Shown piece by piece: positions 9,369-17,409 of a stretch of 64,000 bases of DNA. Source of the stretch: Candidatus Jettenia sp. (GTDB lineage Bacteria > Planctomycetota > Brocadiia > Brocadiales > Brocadiaceae); NCBI GenBank assembly GCA_021650895.1, contig CP091278.1, positions 2,633,659-2,697,658 of the forward strand, in the 5' to 3' direction. Made by a program: the position numbers and the translations under genes. Position 1 is the first letter of the stretch, and each line of letters opens with the position of its first letter. The notes below the pieces were generated by a model that had not been told where the DNA came from, ran no database searches, and saw only the letters and a program-made list of their open reading frames with translations.

Positions 9369-11369
9369 GTGGATGAAAAATCTTTGATTACCTACCTTGC
9401 ACATTACTTTGTATTGTTCCCAATTGCCAAGATACTTTTTATAAATATCCAGTATTTTACCAGCAAGCGGGAGCGCGATGAGTGCGTGGTTCGCAAACTG
9501 GTTCACTGGGGAAACATCAGCGATGTTGTTCATCTCGTGGTTGCCGTATGTTTCCTGGGATTCAACGCTGCTCCGGTGGAGATCAAGTCCTACTGTTTTA
9601 TTGGTTGGCCATTTATCGTGCATTGGGACCTCCACACGTTTATCTTTTTGGCATTCACGACGATAATCATTGCAGTCATCGGCCACTTTTCTCTCTTCTA
9701 TCTGCACCGCGATGCATATTATCATAAATTCTTTGCCCTCTATTTTATCTTTCAGTTATCCCTGGCTCTTATCGTTCTTAGTGCCGGCTCCACTTATTTC
9801 TTCATGGGTTGGGAGCTTCTGGGATTTTCTTCGGTGCTTCTTATCGCCTTCTATGAGCATCGTTCTGGCCCGCTTAAGAACGCCATACGGGTGTTGTTTA
9901 TTTATGAGTTAGGAGATATATCCTTGCTTGCCCTGGTCGTGTTACTACTCTTCTTTCACACCGAAGATATGACCATGATGGCATCGGTCCTTGAGAAACA
10001 TGGCTGTGAGTGGGCAATGGTCTTATTGATTATCGCATGCTTCTTCAAGTCGGGTATTTTCCCATGGATCTGGTTACCGCGGGCTATGGAGGGACCGACG
10101 CCATCGAGTGCAGTTTTCTATGGCTCGTTATCAACCCATATTCCCATTTTTCTTCTCCTGCGTTTATGGCCCAGGGAGTGGACACTTCCGGCGTATTGGC
10201 CCGAAGTGTGGTCGATCTTACATCCGGCCAATGCTATCGTCCTTGCGATTGCCATCTGCGTGGTTTCTGCCTGCATCACGACCCATATGAGCAGGCAGAT
10301 ATCCGACGCCAAGAATGCTATCGCATATGCCACCATAACGCAGTTAGCTATCATCTATATCGAGATATTCTTTGGACTTTATACCCTGGCTCTGATTCAC
10401 GTAGTATCCCACGGAATCTATCGCACCTTCGAATTCTTACGCACCCCATCGCTGCTCCACCATTACCACACTATGGAAAAACGGCGACCAAGGATAACGG
10501 ACACCGGACGTCATTTTAAAGCGATCCTTCCCGCGGGATTCAGAAATTGGCTTTATTCACTGACGATCAACGAGTTCGGCTTTTTCCATCGCTCCTTCGA
10601 TTTTATCGACCAGTTTCTTGGTCTGAAATTCCTGCGTTTCAACAGGAAAGCGGCAAAACGCTTCACCATCATGGTTACTGCTGCGTGGATAGGCTTTAGC
10701 ATCATAATGTTCCTTCTCAACCGGAATTTTTTCAACGTAAAACTTATTAGTGACGGCGGCGGGAATACCTTTACAGCTTTCATTATTAACTGGAAATATT
10801 TCAACGCCAAAGATGAGATATTACTGGCCCTAGCGGTTGGTTTCAGCGTACTCACCTTCTATAACATCCGAAAAGTTGGAATGTTCTTCGTTGCCCTCAC
10901 TTGTTCTGCGGCTACTATAGGAGTTGAACACACGCTGCTATTAACAAGGCATATGGACACTTCAAACCAACTTTACTGGATATCTGTGATTGTTTTTGCC
11001 GTTGCCTTTGTGGGATTAGCTGTCTTCTCGGTATATACTTTCTCAAATGGCAACGAGAATTATCAGAACTACACAGCGAAGCTCTCTCGTTCTACCCTGA
11101 CGAACTTGTTGCTGTTTACCCTCGGCCTTGCCATTGTGGGTGTGCCTGGTCTCGGTATCTTCGTAGGTTGGGAAAATCTCATTCACTATGCTTCCCCCGT
11201 CGAGCCTTATATGATCATAAAGGGATTCTTTATCATTAAATTAGATACACTCCTGGTCTTCCTGTTTTACTTCAGCAATTTCCTTGGCTTCTCCGAGCAT
11301 AAGGTGCAGGTACTGCATCATTACAAGCTCGACACCCTGCATCTTCGATGGGTACAGAAACATGCTTAA
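9369..11369 (+). CDS. dabB: Inorganic carbon accumulation membrane subunit DabB (NuoL-like)
   Basis: DabB is the membrane partner of DabA and belongs to the proton-pumping NuoL/MrpA family (proton_antipo_M). It presumably supplies the cation flux that drives CO2 hydration. The protein is hydrophobic throughout, with more than a dozen membrane segments. Family-like features are the WELLGFSSVLLIAFYEHR segment (ion-channel glutamate) near residue 150 and the GIFPWIWLPRAMEGPTPSSA segment. At 666 residues it is longer than many DabB proteins because of an extra C-terminal membrane portion. The start is GTG at 9369, set by AGGAGCG just upstream. It forms a two-gene operon with dabA. No complex I genes lie nearby, which argues against a respiratory NuoL. 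Confidence 0.88.
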   Translation: MDEKSLITYLAHYFVLFPIAKILFINIQYFTSKRERDECVVRKLVHWGNISDVVHLVVAVCFLGFNAAPVEIKSYCFIGWPFIVHWDLHTFIFLAFTTIIIAVIGHFSLFYLHRDAYYHKFFALYFIFQLSLALIVLSAGSTYFFMGWELLGFSSVLLIAFYEHRSGPLKNAIRVLFIYELGDISLLALVVLLLFFHTEDMTMMASVLEKHGCEWAMVLLIIACFFKSGIFPWIWLPRAMEGPTPSSAVFYGSLSTHIPIFLLLRLWPREWTLPAYWPEVWSILHPANAIVLAIAICVVSACITTHMSRQISDAKNAIAYATITQLAIIYIEIFFGLYTLALIHVVSHGIYRTFEFLRTPSLLHHYHTMEKRRPRITDTGRHFKAILPAGFRNWLYSLTINEFGFFHRSFDFIDQFLGLKFLRFNRKAAKRFTIMVTAAWIGFSIIMFLLNRNFFNVKLISDGGGNTFTAFIINWKYFNAKDEILLALAVGFSVLTFYNIRKVGMFFVALTCSAATIGVEHTLLLTRHMDTSNQLYWISVIVFAVAFVGLAVFSVYTFSNGNENYQNYTAKLSRSTLTNLLLFTLGLAIVGVPGLGIFVGWENLIHYASPVEPYMIIKGFFIIKLDTLLVFLFYFSNFLGFSEHKVQVLHHYKLDTLHLRWVQKHA

Positions 11370-11475
11370 TCAAAAGAATGATCCCACCTCCATCTCAATC
11401 CTCTTTTCCTTTGGTATCTGTGTGTATGCGGTACATAAAGTTTGATATTTTGGTTATACGAGAGAAGGTTTTCAT

Positions 11476-12078
11476 ATGAAAAAATATTTTATGGTTACCA
11501 TTCTGATATTTATGGCGGCTAGTTACCAGAAAGGTGGTAACACGATGGAAGAGAAGGTTGCAGGAGCCGGTGTGCCGGAGGAGGGTGAGATGGAAAGAGC
11601 AGATATAAAAAAGAAGAAAGAAAAATATGTAAAACCTGACGAGACAATGTTGAGGAAGATACTGAGTCCTTTACAATACAAAGTAACGCAAAAGAATGAT
11701 ACGGAACCACCCTTCAAGAATGAGTACTGGGACAATAAGAAGGAGGGTATATACGTCGATATCGTATCCGGAGAGCCACTTTTTAGCTCACTCGATAAAT
11801 ACGATTCGGGTACCGGATGGCCAAGCTTTATCAAACCCCTTGAGCCTGCTCATATTGTGGAAAAGAATGACTGGCTCTTATTCTCAAAGCGAACTGAAGT
11901 AAGGAGCAAGTATGGCGATTCCCATTTGGGCCATGTATTTCCTGATGGTCCGAAACCCACAGGACTCCGCTATTGTATTAACTCAGCAGCGCTACGGTTT
12001 ATTCCCAAAGAAGATCTTGAACAAGAGGGCTATGGACAGTATCGGAGTCTGTTTGAGAGCAATTCCGGAGGTAGATAA
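11476..12078 (+). CDS. msrB: Exported peptide-methionine (R)-S-oxide reductase
   Basis: MsrB reduces the R epimer of methionine sulfoxide in damaged proteins. The core (residues about 50-190) has SGTGWPSF, the [10 protein letters not shown] motif and the catalytic [11 protein letters not shown] with C167. The two CxxC zinc pairs of many MsrBs are absent, as in some family members. A hydrophobic N-terminus (residues 5-17) followed by a charged linker suggests export or membrane anchoring. The ATG at 11476 is preceded by GAGAAGG. It follows dabB on the same strand after 106 bases. A separate msrA (50925) also has an exported N-terminus, so both activities may protect envelope proteins. Confidence 0.92.
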   Translation: MKKYFMVTILIFMAASYQKGGNTMEEKVAGAGVPEEGEMERADIKKKKEKYVKPDETMLRKILSPLQYKVTQKNDTEPPFKNEYWDNKKEGIYVDIVSGEPLFSSLDKYDSGTGWPSFIKPLEPAHIVEKNDWLLFSKRTEVRSKYGDSHLGHVFPDGPKPTGLRYCINSAALRFIPKEDLEQEGYGQYRSLFESNSGGR

Positions 12079-12587
12079 TTCCTCAATTCAGGGCATCTGT
12101 AAAATTACTTTACCCCTTCGTCCCTCTTTTCAATATTATAAATAACATACCTTATATTCCAATAAAGCAAGCTTCAAGTGTACGGGTAGCGTTGTTGAGC
12201 ATCTTCATTTCCTATTTCTTCACGGGCAATTACCTGGTTTTATTTAAAGTTAATAACCTTTATCTGCTCTTTAAAAAAGCTTGCATCACAGAACTATTCC
12301 AGTAAAATAATACAGCTTTTAGGATGTTTTATTTTTAATAGTTTAGATAAAGATGGTAATTTCTCATCTGTCTCATATATTTTAATGTATACATAAAAAA
12401 CTATGGCTGGACACTTCTTCGGTAGAGTAGAAAAATAGAGACTTGAATAAAGAAAAAGCCCTCCAATTATGGAGAAATAGTTTTGGGAAAAAACTAAACC
12501 ATAACGAGAAGGAGGGCAATATGGGAGTTACCCCATGCGCAGATACTATCACAAATGTAAGCAAATGAAGTGCTGCCGGAGCGCGGA
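12079..12587. other. Intergenic stretch between msrB and the hydrogenase-like relic
   Basis: About 500 AT-rich bases without a credible gene. The only structure seen is the nested palindrome at 12458-12517, listed separately. Nothing resembling a hydrogenase large subunit is present upstream of the relic. Confidence 0.4.
12458..12517. repeat. Nested inverted repeat (60 bp)
   Basis: GCCCTCC (12458-12464) pairs with GGAGGGC (12511-12517), TTATGG (12467-12472) with CCATAA (12499-12504), and AGTTTT (12479-12484) with AAAACT (12490-12495). Together they form one long interrupted hairpin. There is no T tail, so it may be a mobile-element end or an RNA structure rather than a terminator. Confidence 0.45.
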
Positions 12588-13373
12588 ATGTTACCAAGAT
12601 TCGGCTTGCCTATTACTACAACGGTTTTGATACGTGTCCATACAAAAAAGAGCCAGCTCCTTTTCGTTTTCGGGGAAGGATTGAAATAGATAATGAGCGG
12701 TGCAAGCAGTGTAATGTCTGCGTGGATGTTTGTCCTACAGGCGCATATACTTGGATAGAACAAGATGGTAAACAGTATCTGCAGCTCTCCCATGCAAAAT
12801 GTGTTTTTTGTGGAATTTGTGAAGAGATGTGCTCTTATAAGGCTATTGCGATTACCAACAATTTTGAGTTAGCGGCGACACATAAGGAAGGTCTTCTCGT
12901 TAAGGCAGGCTTCGATACAAAAGAATCGGTGGAAGCGCTTGGGAAAAAGCTTAATGAAAAGATCTTTTCTGTATTCAAACACTCACTGCATGTCAGGGAA
13001 GTAGATGTGGGCTCATGTAACGGATGCGAATGGGAGGTTGTTGCATTATATAACAGTCCAGTTCATGATTTACAGAGATTCGGTATCGATGTAGTTGCTT
13101 CTCCGCGTCATGCTGATTGTTTACTGGTAACAGGCCCCCACGAGAAATCTGGAAACTGCTCTTATAAAAACGTATCATGCTACGCCAGAACCAAAGATAG
13201 TTATTGCCTTGGGTGCCTGTGCGAGCAGTGGAGGTATTTTTAGTAATTGTTATGCCACAAAAAATGGAATTGATAACGTTGTTCCTGTAGATATTTATAT
13301 TCCTGGTTGTCCACCCAGACCACAGGCAATTATCTATGGATTCTTGCTTGCATTGGATAGGGTACGTAAATAA
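12588..13373 (+). pseudogene. Frameshifted ferredoxin / group 4 [NiFe]-hydrogenase small-subunit-like fusion
   Basis: Three frames read in series give one protein. It starts MLPRFGLPITTT (12588). After a one-base loss in the A run near 12650 it continues as FRFRGRIEID with two ferredoxin clusters (CKQCNVCVDVCPTG and CVFCGICEEMC), then a NuoB/HycG-type small subunit with SCNGCEWE (proximal 4Fe-4S ligands). A second shift in the C run near 13137 leads to IALGACASSGG and YIPGCPPRPQAI, ending at TAA 13371. This layout matches HycF/HycG-like subunits of group 4 hydrogenases or related complex I-like modules. No catalytic large subunit or membrane subunits are near, so it looks like an orphan or relic. 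Sequencing indels at homopolymers are the other explanation. Confidence 0.75.
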
Positions 13374-13398
13374 TGATGTGTTAGAAAGGTTACCATCT

Positions 13399-14649
13399 AT
13401 GATAAGTAATGATATTCTTTATGAAACAGCGCTTAAGCAGTTTGATACCGTAGCGGAGATACTCAATATAGAAGATGGAATAAGGGAACGTATGAGAAAT
13501 CCAAAGCGTTCTCTTATTGTTTCAGTGCCTGTTAGAATGGATAATGGTAAAACGAAGGTATTTAAGGGCTATCGGGTACAACATGATATTACCTTAGGTC
13601 CTTCTAAGGGTGGTATTCGATATCATCCGAATGTAGACCTTAAAGAGGTTTCTGCGCTTGCCATGTTAATGACATGGAAATGCGCGCTCATGCATATGCC
13701 GTATGGCGGGGCGAAAGGTGGTGTACAATGCAATCCTGAAGAAATGTCACAAGACGAGCTGGAGCGCATGACACGCCGTTTTACTACGGAAATTGTTCAA
13801 ATCATAGGGCCAGATAAAGACATTCCTGCTCCCGACCTCTACACGAATGCGCAAACTATGGCATGGATGATGGATACTTACAGTATGCAGCAGGGTAACA
13901 CAATTCCGGGTGTTGTTACCGGCAAGCCGTTACTCCTTGGTGGTTCGCTGGGAAGGGCGGAAGGCACAGGACGAGGAGTTGCCTATATGGTTATGGAGGC
14001 AGCAAGGGTGTTGTATAAGAACCTCCGTGGTTTACGTGTTGCTATTCAAGGTTTGGGAAATGTTGGTTCTGTAGCTGCCAGGCTTTTAAATGATCAGGGC
14101 TGTACTATTGTAGCCGTGAGTGATATTAGTGGTGGAGTGTACAATCCTCAGGGTATTCTTCTTCCTTACCTCTTACATCATATTAAAGAGAACAAGCATG
14201 TCACTGGTTTGATGGATACAGATGCTATAACAAACGAGGAACTTTTCGAGCTGGATTGTGATGTTATTGTGCCGGCTGCTATAGAAGGGCAAATTACCGA
14301 AAAGAATGCTGATAAGATAAAGGCCAAGATTATCGTCGAAGGTGCCAATGGTCCGACAACACCTGAAGCTGATAAGATATTACAGGACAAAAAGGTGTTT
14401 CTTGTACCCGATATTCTTGCGAATGCCGGAGGAGTAACCGTATCATATTTTGAATGGGTACAGGATATCCAGTACTATTTCTGGAGTGAAGATGATATTC
14501 AAAAGAAGTTGAAGGATGTTATGATAGGTGCATTTAATAGGATATTAGCACTTTCAAATAAAAAAGGTATTGATATGCGCACTGCCGCATTAATGCTCGG
14601 TATAGGCCGTGTTGCAGAAGCTAAAAAGATGCGGGGATTATATCCGTAG
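13399..14649 (+). CDS. gdhA: Glutamate dehydrogenase (Glu/Leu/Phe/Val family)
   Basis: This enzyme interconverts glutamate and 2-oxoglutarate plus ammonium with NAD(P). The substrate domain shows GPSKGGIRYHP and the catalytic-lysine motif MPYGGAKGG. The Rossmann domain shows IQGLGNVGS, with ANAGGVTVSYFEWVQD near the end. I start at the ATG at 13399 (416 residues), preceded by AGAAAGG; the frame extends 21 codons upstream into the hydrogenase-like relic, but those residues do not fit the family. It lies 25 bases after that relic and may share its transcript. Direct ammonium assimilation fits an ammonium-rich lifestyle, but that is inference. Confidence 0.94.
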   Translation: MISNDILYETALKQFDTVAEILNIEDGIRERMRNPKRSLIVSVPVRMDNGKTKVFKGYRVQHDITLGPSKGGIRYHPNVDLKEVSALAMLMTWKCALMHMPYGGAKGGVQCNPEEMSQDELERMTRRFTTEIVQIIGPDKDIPAPDLYTNAQTMAWMMDTYSMQQGNTIPGVVTGKPLLLGGSLGRAEGTGRGVAYMVMEAARVLYKNLRGLRVAIQGLGNVGSVAARLLNDQGCTIVAVSDISGGVYNPQGILLPYLLHHIKENKHVTGLMDTDAITNEELFELDCDVIVPAAIEGQITEKNADKIKAKIIVEGANGPTTPEADKILQDKKVFLVPDILANAGGVTVSYFEWVQDIQYYFWSEDDIQKKLKDVMIGAFNRILALSNKKGIDMRTAALMLGIGRVAEAKKMRGLYP

Positions 14650-14945
14650 GCAATAGTCAAAAGTTTTCGTATGCAATTATTATTACTGTTTAGCCGTTGA
14701 GGCACAAAGAACAAGTAACTGAAAAGTGTTTTTAATTCATGAATTTCAATTTTTATTGATCAATCCGTAATTATCAATCCACAATCCGATTATGGATACC
14801 CATCTTAAGATTTAGAATTAATTCGGCAATCACACATCTAAAATCTGGAATTATAAATTTTATCGTTATTGATAAAAAATTCCTCTTGAGTAGGTATGTG
14901 GTGAAATGTGATATTCTATTGTTCTGGTCTTAGGTCTGAATAGTT
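14650..14945. other. AT-rich intergenic stretch
   Basis: I see no gene here. Possible -35/-10 hexamers (TTGAGT at 14886 and TGATAT 17 bases later) precede the MFS gene but are weak. Confidence 0.3.
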
Positions 14946-16190
14946 GTGGACAAACAACAAGAAAAAACTGCTGTTAGAAAAAGCCTTAACCTTTCCATGA
15001 AAGATGGTGTTGCGTATGCTGCAACAATTGGATTTGGGGATAACTATATAAATCCTTTTGCTGTTGCTCTGGGCGCCAGCAATTTTCAAATTGGCTTATT
15101 GAGTTCCTTTACCCAATTAATTTCTTCATTGGCACAGCTTAAGGTTGCCGATATTACCGAGCGGGTGGGAAGCAGAAAAAAAATGATTGTATTCTTTGTT
15201 TTCTTTCAGGCGCTCATATTACTCCCTATTGCATTCATACCATACCTGCCACAATTTACTCAAATCCATGTGCTTATTTGTTTCTGTACCCTGTATTTAC
15301 TCTTTGCCTCTTTTGCTAATCCTGCCTGGGGGTCGCTTATGGCAAACCTCGTTCCTGGCAGGAAAAGAGGGTTATTTTTTAGTAAACGTGGAAGACTTGT
15401 TGGCATCGTAACGGTAATTAGTGCGTTTCTGGCTGGTTATATTTTGCATCTCTTTAAAAAGGGATCCTTAACGGGTTTTACTATCATATTTCTTATTGCT
15501 ATGATTTCAAGGTACATCTCATGTTATTTCCTGAGTAAGATGTACGAGCCGTCCTTAGAGATAAAACAAGAACACTATTTTTCATTTAAAGAATTTGTAC
15601 AGAGATTAAATATTGGAAATTTTGGGAAATACGTAATTTTCCATAGCTCCTTTAATTTTTCAGTATTTATAGCTTCTCCGTTCTTTCCGGTATTTATGCT
15701 CCGTGATCTTGGATTTTCTTACATTACCTATACGTTTATTACCACAATTGTTCCCCTCGCCAGCATACTGGCTGTGAGTTATTGGGGGCATCGTGCGGAT
15801 GCATTGGGAAATCGAAAAATGATAAGAATATGCAGTCTGGTTGTATCTGTCCTGCCAGCCATGTGGATTTTTTCAAGAAATATATATTTTTTGATAGGTA
15901 TTCAGACCTTGGCAGGCATATTCTGGGCAGGATTCAATCTGTGTTCTTCTAATTTTATGTATGATTCTGTAATTCCTGAAAAACGAACTCGCGTTATTTC
16001 TTATTTTAATACGTTCAACGGCCTTGCGATTTGTGTTGGTACTCTGTTAGGTGGGTTTCTCGCTACGCATATACCTCCTCTGTTTGGTTATCAATTACTG
16101 ACACTTTTTGTTATTTCATCATGTTTAAGAATTATGGTATCTATAATCTTGCTAAGGCGAGTAAAAGAGATTAGAAAAATTGCTTATTAA
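14946..16190 (+). CDS. MFS transporter
   Basis: A 414-residue inner-membrane protein with about 12 hydrophobic segments in the arrangement of the major facilitator superfamily. The loop between segments 2 and 3 carries the basic motif ITERVGSRKKMI, a variant of the family's motif A. A matching loop in the second half reads WGHRADALGNRKMIR, the internal symmetry expected of MFS. Start is GTG at 14946, with AGG about 10 bases upstream. It overlaps the following permease gene by 11 bases, so the two are translationally coupled. The substrate cannot be told from sequence. Confidence 0.85.
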   Translation: MDKQQEKTAVRKSLNLSMKDGVAYAATIGFGDNYINPFAVALGASNFQIGLLSSFTQLISSLAQLKVADITERVGSRKKMIVFFVFFQALILLPIAFIPYLPQFTQIHVLICFCTLYLLFASFANPAWGSLMANLVPGRKRGLFFSKRGRLVGIVTVISAFLAGYILHLFKKGSLTGFTIIFLIAMISRYISCYFLSKMYEPSLEIKQEHYFSFKEFVQRLNIGNFGKYVIFHSSFNFSVFIASPFFPVFMLRDLGFSYITYTFITTIVPLASILAVSYWGHRADALGNRKMIRICSLVVSVLPAMWIFSRNIYFLIGIQTLAGIFWAGFNLCSSNFMYDSVIPEKRTRVISYFNTFNGLAICVGTLLGGFLATHIPPLFGYQLLTLFVISSCLRIMVSIILLRRVKEIRKIAY

Positions 16191-17409
16191 ATCGTTACTT
16201 ATTTTTGCGCTTACCTATAGTATCATCTCTGCCCAAAAGATGAAATGGCATACGCTGGACAGGCCTTCGGGTGCATTGCTCGGTGCTGTATTGATGGTAT
16301 TAACTGGTGTGTTAACATTGGATGAGGCATATCGGGCTATCGATTTCAATACTATTTTGCTCTTACTTGGCATGATGCTGCTTATTGCCTATCTTAAGAT
16401 GGCTAATTGTTTTCATTATCTTTCTTATTTGTTGGTTACTCATGCGAGAAATTCTTTCCTTTTGCTCTGTTTCGTATCCTTTTCCGGCGGTATTCTATCC
16501 GCTCTCTTTGTCAATGATACTATTTGTTTGATGTTTACTCCTCTTTTGGTCCTTGCTTTACATCAAATAAGGCTTAATCCCATTCCCTACCTCATAGCGC
16601 TGGCTACTTCATCTAACATTGGAAGTGTGGTTACTCTGACCGGTAACCCACAAAATATGTTAATAGGTGTTTTTTCTCATATACCTTATGGAGAGTTTAC
16701 CTTACATCTTCTGTCCATAGGGATAGTAAGCCTTATTGCTAATGTACTGATCATTTATGCAGTATTCAGAAAGGATATTAACTTTAAAAAATTGGATTCG
16801 ATTGTACTGGTAAAGCCTGAGCTTGATGTAAGACTTACCATACATTCCCTCCTGGTGCTTTTCTTTATCTTTTTAGGGTTCATTTTTACCGGTAACCTTC
16901 CCCTCTCTGCAATAACGGGCGGACTCGCCTTAATTGTCCTATCAAGAATGAAGCCTCAACACGCCATGGAAAAGGTTGATTGGACGCTATTATTATTTTT
17001 CTGTGGATTGTTTATTGTTATAGGTGGTATTAACAAGGCTGGTCTTTTAGCGCTGACACACAATGCAGTTGCACCTTATCTGGGTGATACAGTATCGGGC
17101 CAAATCGTTCGCTTCAGCATTTTCTCAATCGTTGCTTCCAACCTTGTGTCAAATGTGCCTTTTGTATTATTATCAGCAACGTGGATTGATAAGCTTATTG
17201 ACCCAAAGAGTATGTGGTATGTATTGGCTATGAGCAGTACCTTTGCCGGTAATTTAACGATAGTCGGCTCTGTGGCTAATATGATTGTCTTAGAGCTCTC
17301 GAAGGAATATGTTCATATCGGATTTTGGGATTTTTTCAAGGTAGGATTTATAACTACCGTAACGTCTACTAGTATTGGGATATTTATTCTGATTTTATAC
17401 TGCACATGA
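16180..17409 (+). CDS. ArsB/NhaD-type (SLC13-like) anion permease
   Basis: A 409-residue membrane protein of the ion transporter superfamily that includes ArsB, NhaD and SLC13 carriers. Typical features are the FVNDTICLMFTPLL helix-hairpin, the ATSSNIGSVVTLTGNPQNM motif, and the second-half repeat FAGNLTIVGSVANMIVLE. Start is TTG at 16180, overlapping the MFS stop; the next ATG (16240) would remove most of the first membrane segment. Its 3' end overlaps the convergent radical SAM gene by 26 bases. Direction and ion (arsenite, sodium/proton, dicarboxylate, sulfate) are not determined. Confidence 0.85.
   Translation: MLIKSLLIFALTYSIISAQKMKWHTLDRPSGALLGAVLMVLTGVLTLDEAYRAIDFNTILLLLGMMLLIAYLKMANCFHYLSYLLVTHARNSFLLLCFVSFSGGILSALFVNDTICLMFTPLLVLALHQIRLNPIPYLIALATSSNIGSVVTLTGNPQNMLIGVFSHIPYGEFTLHLLSIGIVSLIANVLIIYAVFRKDINFKKLDSIVLVKPELDVRLTIHSLLVLFFIFLGFIFTGNLPLSAITGGLALIVLSRMKPQHAMEKVDWTLLLFFCGLFIVIGGINKAGLLALTHNAVAPYLGDTVSGQIVRFSIFSIVASNLVSNVPFVLLSATWIDKLIDPKSMWYVLAMSSTFAGNLTIVGSVANMIVLELSKEYVHIGFWDFFKVGFITTVTSTSIGIFILILYCT

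Noticed and set aside
9478-10519. Several open frames inside dabB on the same strand
   Set aside because: They are shadows of a real gene with complete family motifs and no start signals of their own.
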